Below are positions 24,201 to 31,572 of a stretch of 33,284 nt of DNA, piece after piece. The stretch's first letter is position 1, and the number at the start of each line of letters is the position of its first letter. Location of the stretch: assembly GCA_947503365.1 (NCBI GenBank), contig CANNDT010000047.1, positions 1-33,284 of the forward strand, written 5' to 3'. Made by a program: the position numbers and the translations under genes. The notes under the pieces were generated by a model, which saw nothing but the letters and a program-made list of their open reading frames with translations, did not search any database and was not told where the DNA came from. The DNA is from CANNDT01 sp945876205 (GTDB taxonomy: Bacteria; Acidobacteriota; Vicinamibacteria; Vicinamibacterales; UBA2999).

Positions 24201-24636
24201 ATGGCGGTTGTCGGGGATCTTCCGGGCCTCGTCGGGCAACCGCTTGCGCGTCGTCACCGGCATCGACCGGTCGCTCGACGGGCTGGTGACGGCGGCGCAG
24301 CGGGTGAACCAGGTGATGGACAACGTCTACGGCGACAAGACGTTGAACAACTGGTTCAATCCGGCGGCGTTCGCGCAGCCGGCCATCGGCACCTACGGAA
24401 ACTCAGGCTACAACGCCTACCTGGGCCCCAGCACCAGGACCATCGACCTTTCGCTCGTCCGGTCATTCCGGTTCCTCAACTCGCAGCGGATCGAGGCGCG
24501 CGTCGAGGCGTTCAATGCGCTCAACTGGCTGCGGCCGCAGAATCCGAACGCGACCCTGAGCAGCCCGACGTTCGGACAGATCCTGACGTCGTACGATCCG
24601 CGTGTCATGCAGTTCGGGCTGAAGTACCAGTTCTAG
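21289..24636 (+). CDS. TonB-dependent receptor, Oar-like, with carboxypeptidase-regulatory domain (receptor 3)
   Basis: 1115 residues from ATG 21289. The adjacent GTG at 21286 is also in frame; the ATG gives MSRISGALL, aligning with MNRVSRVLL of receptor 4, and has the better spacing from AGAGGGG. The signal peptide ends NVWA. Regulatory sandwich, plug and barrel are ordered as in the others and the chain ends KYQF. Much of the barrel is shared almost word for word with receptor 2, while short segments differ, such as SYSYAEKVTLIAVSNAFNLG against SFSYVDDVTLIAVNNAFSLG. Those changing segments are natural candidates for surface loops that set specificity. Six paired cysteines are conserved. It is convergent with the regulator gene, with only 11 bases between the stops. 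Confidence 0.93.
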   Translation: MSRISGALLALMVLLLAAANVWAQATAQINGTVADASGAVLPGVTVIAIQTETGFRREVVTDETGSYALLNLPTGPYRLEATLPGFRTFSQTGVVLQVGSNPVIPVKMELGSLEETVSVEAAAPLVETRNPAVGATITSEQIDALPLEGRSAVSLITLTGAATDAGASSSRSMTSSRGIAISGGQPFGVAYLLDGALHNNAYDGFNMPLPFPDALQEFKVETSTQNAQNGVHAGGTVSLVTKSGTNLLHGDAFEFARHFRFNATAPFAGINPATGKRLDDGLVRNQFGGVLGGKLVQDKLFFFGAYQTSRSTQTPTDLVAFVPTAAMMAGDFTGVTAPACNRGTQVNLRAPFVNNRLAPNLISPAALAVAKRLPAASDPCGRITYSSPTKPVETQSIAKVDWQINQNHSLFGRYMLTTTFWAPPFANNGNLLSTSLGGRDSDARSLAIGDTMVLSNTMVNNVRFTYHYTNVHRTHEPFFGPEDVGIKSYSYAEKVTLIAVSNAFNLGLGTELDSYYRPHTYAFSDDLTLIRGSHQFGFGGTLALNDWKTRTNSRSGGSFTINGGVTGLSLADFMAGRVFEFRQANPFTNDATQKTFGVYGQDTWRVSDKITMNYGMRYEPWFPQQHTKGTVYNFSTPAFLANARSKVYPDALPGFTYPGDAGFPSKAGLKTNWMNFQPRVGVSWDPNGDGKTSVRAGYGLSGDFVAGQFFTDAQQAWPFGYEERLTGAAVGPLDDPWGGVGRVNPFPVTLGTGLAKGPGTPFIEVPHDLKGTRVHTWNVAVQRQLSDTTAVSATYLGNRMMNVWGDVNGNPALLPANPTGPCTLRTTTGTQTFPNCSTAPINLRREISQRNPIDGQYIGYLDWVTDQGWQRYHGVLLSGQKRAANGMSANANYTWSTCEGTAQSNTGGNPLNVGTGYSRPQSLLNPPANSKELFELDKGPCSLSPTHIFNLIASAETPQFSSAAARMLASGWRLSGIFRASSGNRLRVVTGIDRSLDGLVTAAQRVNQVMDNVYGDKTLNNWFNPAAFAQPAIGTYGNSGYNAYLGPSTRTIDLSLVRSFRFLNSQRIEARVEAFNALNWLRPQNPNATLSSPTFGQILTSYDPRVMQFGLKYQF

Positions 24637-24647
24637 TTCCCGCGGCG

Positions 24648-25331
24648 TCATTCTTTGCCTTCCGGCGTCAGGCAGTACCCGTCACCATGAACCGTGTGGA
24701 TGAACACCGGCCGTCCGGGATTCGGCTCGATCTTCTTGCGCAGCCGCGCAATCGCGTTATCCACAGACCGGGTGCTGGGCGCATCGGGGTACTTCCACAC
24801 CTCGCGCAACAATTCATCACGCTGGACGACGCGCTCACGCCTGACGGCCAGGTACTTGAGCAGCTCGAACTCCTGGTGCGTCAGATGAATCTGTCGCCGG
24901 CCGGCCTTCACGGTCCTGGCCCGGAAATCCACCGTGACATCTCCCATCGCCAGTTGCTCCACCGTGCTCCGCGTGCGGCGCAGCACGACCTGGACGCGAG
25001 CCAATAGCTCCTCGAGATCGAACGGCTTGGTCACGTAGTCGTCCGCGCCGAGGCTCAGGCCGCGAAGCTTGTCGGCCTTCTGGCCGCGCGCCGTGAGAAT
25101 GATGATCGGGATGCGGCTGCTCTGATGCAGCAGTCCGAAGAGCTCGAACCCCGACTGTCCCGGCAACATGATGTCCAGCAGGATGAGATCGGGCGCCCGC
25201 GCGCGTACGGCGGCGATCGCCGCGTCGCCGTCGGCGGCCCACTCGACCTCGAAGCCGTGGAACGCCAGGTTGTCGCGAAGCACACGGGCGAGCGCGGCGT
25301 CGTCTTCGACGACGAGGATGCGGGCGTTCAT
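24648..25331 (-). CDS. OmpR/PhoB-family response regulator
   Basis: 227 residues starting at the ATG at 25331 (MNARILVVEDD); eleven extra upstream codons overlap the kinase gene and are rejected. The receiver domain has acidic residues Asp10/Asp11, the phosphorylated Asp53 in LLDIMLPG, Thr80 and Lys102 (TKPFDLEELLARV). Residues about 130-225 are a winged-helix DNA-binding domain, with LTHQEFELLKYLA, VSQ-like VVQRDELLREVW, RSVDNAIARLRKKIE and the wing FIHTVHGDGYCL. It is expected to be phosphorylated by the kinase four bases upstream and then to bind direct repeats in target promoters. Targets are unknown; receptors 3 and 4 flank the operon and are reasonable candidates. Confidence 0.93.
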   Translation of the reverse strand: MNARILVVEDDAALARVLRDNLAFHGFEVEWAADGDAAIAAVRARAPDLILLDIMLPGQSGFELFGLLHQSSRIPIIILTARGQKADKLRGLSLGADDYVTKPFDLEELLARVQVVLRRTRSTVEQLAMGDVTVDFRARTVKAGRRQIHLTHQEFELLKYLAVRRERVVQRDELLREVWKYPDAPSTRSVDNAIARLRKKIEPNPGRPVFIHTVHGDGYCLTPEGKE

Positions 25332-25335
25332 CACG

Positions 25336-27015
25336 TCAGGCGCTCGCGACGCGCGGTCGGGCATCAGCCTGGGATGCTGCCGGCAGCGTCAGGACGATGG
25401 TGGTGCCCTCGTCCAGCGTGCTGCGTACGGCGATGCTGCCGCCATGGTCCGCGACGATGCGTTCGGCGATGGCCAGGCCGAGCCCCGAACCGCCCGGGCT
25501 CGCATTACGAGCGCGGAAGAATTTCTTGGCGACATGGGGAACGTCGTGCGGGTGGATCCCGATGCCCCGGTCGGTGATGTCCAGCACGACGCCGGCGGCG
25601 GTGAGCCGTCCGCTGATGTCGATGCGGCGCACGTTCCGCGTGTAGCGGATCGCGTTGTCCAGCACGTTGTCGAGCGCGAGCTGCAGCGCGGTCGCATCAC
25701 CGAGCACGGGAGGCAATGACGGCGGCACGCTGACATTCACCTCGAAGCCTTCGCGCCGCAACTGCAGATCGAATCGCCGCAGCGCGTCCGCTACCAGTAT
25801 GTCGAGCTGAATCGGCTCGAGCACGCGAACGGTGTGGGTGTCGGTCACTCGTGAGAAGGCCAGCAGGTTGTCGATGAGTTGGCCCAGGCGCTTGGCTTCC
25901 TGGACCATCATCCCGGCGTACTCGCGCTGCGACGCGGTATCCGGAATCCGTCCGGCCAGCAGCGTCTCGGCGGCGGCGCGGATGGTCGCGATCGGCGTCT
26001 TGAGCTCGTGGGTGACGCTGGCGACGAAATCAGCACGCAGTTCGGCCAGTCTACTGGTGTTGATGCCGGCGCGCACCGTCAGCCCGACGCCAACCAGGAG
26101 CGCGATCACCGCCGCCGTGCCGAGCAGCAGCATCCGGGTGACGCCGCGCGCCGCCGCCGCGAGCGTCGGATCGTTCGACGTCACGGCTCGCACGGTCCAT
26201 TCCCGCAGCGGCAGGTGTGCCGGTGCGTTGGGGGTCAGGAGAAACGGGTCGAAAAACGTCGCGGGAAATGGCCGGCGCACTTCGTTGCCGGCGCTGTTGG
26301 TCCCGCCGGTGGTCGCCACCTCGCGTCCTGCGTCATCGATGATGGTGAGGGCGACACCGGATGTCGAGGGTGCGAGGCGCCCAATCTGGCGGGTCAGCTC
26401 GGAAAAATAGTGCTCGCGCACCCACGTCAGGTTGACGGCGAAGCCGAAGACCGCCGCGGTCTCGGCCGGAGGATACGCGTGATAGAACAGCCGGGAGACC
26501 ACCTGGTAGGGCGTTCCCGCCAAGGTGATCTCGAACACCGAGAACCGCCGCCGCTCGCTGACGTCGCGCCGGAAGTGCTCGATCAGCATGGGGCCAATCG
26601 AAGAATTGTTGATCGCCACGACGGGAAAGCGATTAGGGCCGGTGAGAGGCGCCAGCCATGCCGCCGGACGATCGCGCCTGGCGAACAGCACGGGTGATGC
26701 GGAATAGTCGTTGGCGCTGAAAAACCATTCGGCGTACGGATACCGCGCAAACGCGCTGGCGACAGGACCGAGCTCGTCGAGTGGCGGCGGCAGCAGTGCG
26801 TTGGTCGTTTCAATCGATGACAGGATGGATCGATGCGCGCCCTGCATGTCTTTCGTCAGGGCGCTCACCAGCAGTCCGGCCGCTTCCTCGGTGCGGCGGT
26901 CCGCGAGCGCGAGCGAGCTGCGCTGCCACCCGCGCACGGCCGCATAGCCCGACCAGGCGAGCAGCGCGACAGACACGCACACGCTCGCGACGAGCATCGC
27001 GACGGTCTTGTTCAT
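25336..27015 (-). CDS. Membrane sensor histidine kinase
   Basis: 559 residues. The first transmembrane helix is at about 5-27 and the second at about 294-317, enclosing a periplasmic sensor of about 265 residues that I cannot assign to a named domain. After TM2 come the dimerisation helix with the phosphorylated His336 in SVTHELKTPIATIRA, then an ATPase domain with the N box (LDNVLDNAIRYTRN), G1 (DITDRGIGI) and G2 (GGSGLGLAIAERI). No separate HAMP domain is obvious; the TM2-to-H-box link is short. The gene overlaps the upstream TAXI gene by four bases (ATGA) and ends four bases before the regulator. The large periplasmic domain is the expected docking site for the TAXI lipoprotein, which is inference from the operon. 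Confidence 0.93.
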   Translation of the reverse strand: MNKTVAMLVASVCVSVALLAWSGYAAVRGWQRSSLALADRRTEEAAGLLVSALTKDMQGAHRSILSSIETTNALLPPPLDELGPVASAFARYPYAEWFFSANDYSASPVLFARRDRPAAWLAPLTGPNRFPVVAINNSSIGPMLIEHFRRDVSERRRFSVFEITLAGTPYQVVSRLFYHAYPPAETAAVFGFAVNLTWVREHYFSELTRQIGRLAPSTSGVALTIIDDAGREVATTGGTNSAGNEVRRPFPATFFDPFLLTPNAPAHLPLREWTVRAVTSNDPTLAAAARGVTRMLLLGTAAVIALLVGVGLTVRAGINTSRLAELRADFVASVTHELKTPIATIRAAAETLLAGRIPDTASQREYAGMMVQEAKRLGQLIDNLLAFSRVTDTHTVRVLEPIQLDILVADALRRFDLQLRREGFEVNVSVPPSLPPVLGDATALQLALDNVLDNAIRYTRNVRRIDISGRLTAAGVVLDITDRGIGIHPHDVPHVAKKFFRARNASPGGSGLGLAIAERIVADHGGSIAVRSTLDEGTTIVLTLPAASQADARPRVASA

Positions 27016-27971
27016 CGCGCGAGCTCGCGCTCGCGATAATAACGGGCCGCGCCTGCGTGCAGGGGCACCGGCGTTGCCGACGCCTGTTCGAGATCGACGT
27101 AGCGGAACGACGCGTCGAACGCGGTGAGCGCGGGCAGCGCGTCGAAGAGCGCCTTGGTGATCGTGCGAACCGTGGACTCGTCGAGATCGCTCCGGCAGAT
27201 CAGGACGAGGTTCAGGCCAATCGTCCTGAGCGTCCCGTGATGGTAGACGCCGTCAGGAATCTCGATCGGGCGCAGAAACGGATATTGCTCGCGGAGATGA
27301 TCGGTCGGGGTGCCGGCGAGCGGCAGCAGCCGCCCCCCGGCGGCAATCGCCGAGCTGACCTCGTCCAGCGGATAGGTGCCGTAGAAGATCGCCGCCTCGA
27401 GCCTGCCATCGATGAGCTGTCGCAGCTTGTCGCTGACCTCGAACGGCACGAGATCGACGTCGCCGCGGCCAAGACCGAAGGCCTCCAGGACGAGGGCGTT
27501 GATCGCTTCCGTCGATCCGCTGAAGCCGACGCGGCGACCGCGCAGGTCCTCGACGCGCTCGATTCCCGATGTCCTGCCGACGACGAGCTGAATGAGGCGG
27601 GGTTGCAGCACCGCGATAGCGCGGGGGTGATCGAATGGCGCGCGTTGACCGTCGAGCTGGCCAACCGAGCTGAGATAGACGGTATCGGCGCCCGCAATGG
27701 CGACATCGGCCTCGCCCCGCTCCAGCGCCTCGACGCTGTCGATGGAGTTTCCTCCGCGCTGGGCCTTGACGTCCACGTTGGACAGGGATGCGCGGAACGC
27801 CTGCGCGAGCGTCTCGGGGACGCCGTCGTTGGCCTGCTCGAACACCAGGACCGTGAGGGTCTGCCGGGGTGCCGGCTCGGGGGGAGCCGCACACGACGCC
27901 GTCAGCAGAAGCACAAGCGACAGACGTCCCGCCCGGGTCACGCCGCTGTCGCCGCCACGGTCGCGATGCAT
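27012..27971 (-). CDS. TAXI-type TRAP solute-binding lipoprotein (sensor partner)
   Basis: 319 residues. An N-terminal leader ends LLLTASCAAPPE, a plausible lipobox with Cys at about 27 (the Thr before AS is unusual), so the protein is probably membrane-anchored in the periplasm. The fold is a two-lobed TAXI binding protein: TVLVFEQANDGV, RGGNSIDSVEALERGEADVAIAG-type segment, LVVGRTSGIERVEDLRGRRVGFSGSTE, then AAIFYGTYPLDEV and HGTLRTIGLNLVL. TAXI proteins normally feed TRAP transporters, but no TRAP membrane subunit is present in the window. The ATGA overlap with a histidine kinase indicates a signalling rather than transport role, as in known binding-protein-coupled two-component systems. 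The start could also be the GTG ten codons in. The ligand is unknown. Confidence 0.87.
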   Translation of the reverse strand: MHRDRGGDSGVTRAGRLSLVLLLTASCAAPPEPAPRQTLTVLVFEQANDGVPETLAQAFRASLSNVDVKAQRGGNSIDSVEALERGEADVAIAGADTVYLSSVGQLDGQRAPFDHPRAIAVLQPRLIQLVVGRTSGIERVEDLRGRRVGFSGSTEAINALVLEAFGLGRGDVDLVPFEVSDKLRQLIDGRLEAAIFYGTYPLDEVSSAIAAGGRLLPLAGTPTDHLREQYPFLRPIEIPDGVYHHGTLRTIGLNLVLICRSDLDESTVRTITKALFDALPALTAFDASFRYVDLEQASATPVPLHAGAARYYRERELAR

Positions 27972-28147
27972 CTGAGGAGCGTACGTGCGTGACGCTGGTT
28001 GTCAAGTGGTCGTATCGGATTGATGTTCTGACGCCTGGCTGGGACACATTGATACAATCAACGGCCGCCGGACAGGATAAATCCTATGTGGTTTTGCGGA
28101 GTCTCTTCACCGGGGTTCCGTCGGTCGAAGTTTTCAGGAGGGTGTGA
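27972..28147. promoter_or_regulatory. Divergent control region between the TAXI operon and receptor 4
   Basis: For the minus strand, TTGACA (plus positions 28005-28000) is a perfect -35 but only a weak -10 (TACGCT) follows, close to the TAXI start. For the plus strand, TACAAT at 28053-28058 is a good -10, with CTGACG at 28028-28033 as a weak, distant -35. This -10 sits in the palindrome TTGAT-ACA-ATCAA (28049-28061). Further down, AGGAT-AA-ATCCT (28074-28085) can form a small hairpin in the receptor leader. AGGAGGG at 28136-28142 is the ribosome site. The operon's own regulator may bind here. Confidence 0.45.
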
Positions 28148-31100
28148 ATGAATCGGGTTTCGCGAGTGCTCCTCGGCTTTTTGGTTCTCATGCTGGCGGC
28201 CACGAATGGGTGGGCGCAGGCTACGGCGCAGATTAACGGGACCGTCGCGGATTCAAGCGGCGCGGTCCTGCCGGGTGTGACGGTGGTCGCGATACAGGCT
28301 GAAACAGGATTCCGCCGCGAGGGCGTGACCGACGAGACCGGCTCGTTTGCCCTGCTGAACCTGCCGACGGGCCCCTACCGGCTCGAGGCGACGCTCTCTG
28401 GCTTCCGGACCTTCTCGCAGACCGGCATCGTGCTGCAGGTCGGAAGCAACCCCGTTATTCCGGTGAAGCTCGAGCTCGGCAGTCTCGAGGAAACCGTCTC
28501 GGTTGAAGCGGCGGCGCCGCTGGTCGAGACGCGCAACCCCGCCGTCGGTTCCACCGTCACCAGCGAGCAGGTCGAGGCGCTGCCGCTCGAAGGGCGCAAC
28601 CCCGTCGCGCTGATTACGCTCGGCGGCGCCGCGGCTGATACCGGTACGCCCTCGAGCCGCAGCATGACCTCGAGCCGCGGCATCTCGATCGCCGGCGGCC
28701 AGGCGTTCGGCGTGGCGTATCTGCTCGACGGCGCCGCGCACAACAACGCCTTCGACGGCTTCAACATGCCCCTGCCGTTCCCGGACGCGCTGCAGGAGTT
28801 CAAGGTCGAGACCAGCAGCCAGAACGCGCAGAACGGCACGCACGCCGGCGGCACGGTGAGCCTGGTGACCAAGTCGGGCACCAACGCCTTCCATGGCGAC
28901 GTGTTCGAGTTCGCGCGGCACCACCGCTTCAACGCGACGTCGCCGTTTGCCGGCGTCAACCCCGCGACGGGCAAGCGCCGTGATGACGGCCTGGTGCGTA
29001 ACCAGTTCGGCGGCGTGCTGGGCGGTCCGGTCAAGACCGACAAGCTGTTCTTCTTCGTGGCTCACCAGAACAGCCGCTCCACGCAGACGCCGGCCGACCT
29101 GGTGGCGTTCGTGCCGACGGCGGCGATGATGGCGGGCGACTTCACGGCGGCCGCCTCGGCCGCGTGCAACGCCCGCGGCGCCGTGACGCTCGGCGCGCCG
29201 TTTGTGGGCAACCGGATCAGTCCGTCGCAGATCAGCCCCGCGGCCCTGGCGATTGCCAAGCGGCTGCCGGTCACGACCGACCCGTGCGGCCGGACCACGT
29301 ATTCGAACCCGATCAACCCGATTGAGACCCAGACGATTGGCAAGGTCGACTGGCAGATCACCCAGAATCACTCGCTGTTCGGCCGCTACATGTGGTCGAC
29401 GACCTTCTGGGATCCGCCGTATGCGACCAGCGGCAACCTGCTGTCCACCTCGCTTGGCGGCCGCGACAGCAAGGCGCGCTCGCTGGCGATTGGCGACACG
29501 ATGGTGCTCAGCAACACGGTGGTGAACAACATTCGCTTCACCTACCACCACACCGACGTCCACCGGACCAACGCCGAATATTTCGCCCCGACCGACGTAG
29601 GCATCAAGGCCTACACCTACGTGCCGAACGTGACGCTGCTGGCGGTGACCAATGCGTTCAACGTCGGCCTCGGCACCGAGTTCGACGCCTTCTACCGCCC
29701 GAACACCTACTCGTTCTCGGACGACCTGACGATCATCCGCGGCAACCACCAGTTCGGGTTGGGCGGCATCGTCTCGCTCAACGACTGGAAGACGCGCTCG
29801 AACGTGCGGACCTCCGCCGGGTTCACCGTCAACGGCGGCGCCACCGGCCTGAGCCTCGCGGACTTGATGGTCGGCAACCTGTTCACGTTCCGGCAGGCGA
29901 CGCCCTTCGTGCTCGACGCGACGCAGCGCGGCTTCGGCGTCTACGCGCAGGATACGTGGCGGCTGTCGAACAACGTGACGGCCAACCTCGGCGTGCGGTG
30001 GGAGCCGTGGTTCCCGCAGCAGCACCAGAACGAGGCGGTCTACAACTTCTCGACCGCCGGCTTCCTCGCGAACCAGCACAGCACCGTGTATCCGGATGCG
30101 CTGCCTGGCTTCACCTATCCGGGCGATTCGACGTTCCCGACCAAGGCGGGAATGAACACGAACTGGATGAACGTGCAGCCCCGCGTGGGCATCTCGTGGG
30201 ATCCGGGCGGCGACGGGAAAACGTCGGTGCGCGCCGGCTACGGCCTGAACGGCGACTTCATCTCGGGCCAGTTCTTCTTCGATGCCTCGCAGGCCTGGCC
30301 GTTCGGCTACGAGGAGTTCCTGCAGCGTCCGGCGGTCGGCTCGCTCGACGATCCGTGGGGCGGCGCCGGCCGCGTCAACCCGTACCCGGTGACGCTCGGC
30401 ACGGGCCTGTCGAAGGTGCCGGGCGGCAACTTCATCGAGGTGCCACATGATCTCAAGGGCACGCGCGTGCACACATGGAATGCCGGTGTCCAGCGCCAGC
30501 TCGGCGAGACGCTCGGCGTCTCCGCCACCTACCTGGGCAACTCCATGCTGCACATCTGGGGTGACGTCATCGGCAACCCACCCACGGTGCCGGCCGGCGG
30601 CGTCACCGCGCCCTGCACGCTGCGGACGGCGACGGGAACCCAGACGTTCGCCAACTGCTCGACCGCGCCCATCAACCTGCGGCGCGAGATCTCGCAGGCG
30701 AACCCGGCCGTCGGTCAGTACGTTGGCTATCTCGATTGGGTGACCGACGCCGGCTGGCAGCGCTACAACGGGCTGCTGCTGTCGATGCAGAAGCGCGCCG
30801 GCAACGGCCTGAGCGCCACCGCCAACTACACGTTGTCGAAGTGCGAGGGCACCGCGCAGAGCAACACCGGCGGCAACCCGCTCAACGTTGGCACCGGCTA
30901 CACCCGGCCGCAGTCGCTGCTGAATCCTCCGTCGAACTCGGACGACCTCTTCGAGCTCGACAAGGGGCCGTGCAGCAACTCGCCGACGCACATCTTCAAC
31001 ATGACCGCCAGCGCCGAGACGCCCGCGTTCACCAACACCGCGGCGCGGCTGATCGTGTCGGGGTGGCGGCTCTCCGGGATCTTCCGCGCACAGTCCGGCA

Positions 31101-31498
31101 ACCCGCTGCGCGTGACCACGGGCGTCGATCGCTCGCTCGACGGCGTCACGACCGGCACGCAGCGCGTCAACCAGGTGCTCGACGACGTCTACGGCGCCAA
31201 GACCGTGAGCCAGTGGTTCAACCCGGCGGCGTTCGCGCAGCCGGCGCTCGGCACCCACGGCAACTCGGGCTACAACGCCTACAGGGGCCCGTCGAGCAAG
31301 ACGATCGACCTGTCGCTCGTCCGGTCGTTCGCGGTGACATCGTCGCAGCGCATCGAGGCGCGTGTCGAAGCGTTCAACGCGTTCAACTGGTTCCGGATTG
31401 GCGATCCGGTCACGTCGTTCAGCAGCCCGGTCTTCGGCCAGATTCAGACGGCTGGCGACCCGCGCATCATGCAGTTCGCCGTGAAGTACGTGTTCTAG
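28148..31498 (+). CDS. TonB-dependent receptor, Oar-like, with carboxypeptidase-regulatory domain (receptor 4)
   Basis: 1116 residues, with AGGAGGG upstream of the ATG. The signal peptide ends NGWA. The N-terminal sandwich, plug and barrel follow the same plan as in receptors 1-3, and the chain ends KYVF. It is closer to receptors 2 and 3 than to receptor 1 in the barrel but clearly distinct from both (for example NVTLLAVTNAFNVGLGTEFD and VPAGGVTAPCTLRTATG). All six paired cysteines are kept. It begins next to the TAXI-kinase-regulator operon and is followed by a strong bulged hairpin and the third DUF6152 gene. Its substrate is unknown; it is the receptor best placed for control by the adjacent signalling operon. 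Confidence 0.93.
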   Translation: MNRVSRVLLGFLVLMLAATNGWAQATAQINGTVADSSGAVLPGVTVVAIQAETGFRREGVTDETGSFALLNLPTGPYRLEATLSGFRTFSQTGIVLQVGSNPVIPVKLELGSLEETVSVEAAAPLVETRNPAVGSTVTSEQVEALPLEGRNPVALITLGGAAADTGTPSSRSMTSSRGISIAGGQAFGVAYLLDGAAHNNAFDGFNMPLPFPDALQEFKVETSSQNAQNGTHAGGTVSLVTKSGTNAFHGDVFEFARHHRFNATSPFAGVNPATGKRRDDGLVRNQFGGVLGGPVKTDKLFFFVAHQNSRSTQTPADLVAFVPTAAMMAGDFTAAASAACNARGAVTLGAPFVGNRISPSQISPAALAIAKRLPVTTDPCGRTTYSNPINPIETQTIGKVDWQITQNHSLFGRYMWSTTFWDPPYATSGNLLSTSLGGRDSKARSLAIGDTMVLSNTVVNNIRFTYHHTDVHRTNAEYFAPTDVGIKAYTYVPNVTLLAVTNAFNVGLGTEFDAFYRPNTYSFSDDLTIIRGNHQFGLGGIVSLNDWKTRSNVRTSAGFTVNGGATGLSLADLMVGNLFTFRQATPFVLDATQRGFGVYAQDTWRLSNNVTANLGVRWEPWFPQQHQNEAVYNFSTAGFLANQHSTVYPDALPGFTYPGDSTFPTKAGMNTNWMNVQPRVGISWDPGGDGKTSVRAGYGLNGDFISGQFFFDASQAWPFGYEEFLQRPAVGSLDDPWGGAGRVNPYPVTLGTGLSKVPGGNFIEVPHDLKGTRVHTWNAGVQRQLGETLGVSATYLGNSMLHIWGDVIGNPPTVPAGGVTAPCTLRTATGTQTFANCSTAPINLRREISQANPAVGQYVGYLDWVTDAGWQRYNGLLLSMQKRAGNGLSATANYTLSKCEGTAQSNTGGNPLNVGTGYTRPQSLLNPPSNSDDLFELDKGPCSNSPTHIFNMTASAETPAFTNTAARLIVSGWRLSGIFRAQSGNPLRVTTGVDRSLDGVTTGTQRVNQVLDDVYGAKTVSQWFNPAAFAQPALGTHGNSGYNAYRGPSSKTIDLSLVRSFAVTSSQRIEARVEAFNAFNWFRIGDPVTSFSSPVFGQIQTAGDPRIMQFAVKYVF

Positions 31499-31509
31499 TC
31501 ACAACGAGT

Positions 31510-31555
31510 CCCGGGGGAGCCTGCGACACACTGATACACACGCAGGCTCCCCGGG
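31510..31555 (+). terminator. Strong bulged hairpin after receptor 4
   Basis: The left arm 31510-31525 pairs with CGCAGGCTCCCCGGG (31541-31555) over 15 base pairs with one bulged G; the loop is 15 bases (31526-31540). No T-run follows. The loop contains CTGATACACA, and the motif GACACAYTGATACA spanning arm and loop also occurs at the receptor 4 promoter (28043-28056). Confidence 0.55.
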
Positions 31556-31572
31556 CGTGTAGTTTGACGATC

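Noticed and set aside
28253..31258. A 1001-codon open frame antisense to receptor 4
   Set aside because: It lies entirely opposite a well-supported receptor, has Arg/His/Val-rich sequence without domains, and similar frames oppose the other receptors. High GC at third positions explains it.
30736..31572. Possible N-terminal extension of DUF6152 copy 3 by an open frame through the end of receptor 4
   Set aside because: The upstream frame overlaps receptor 4 and the hairpin; the ATG at 31573 gives a clean signal peptide and the same length as copy 1.
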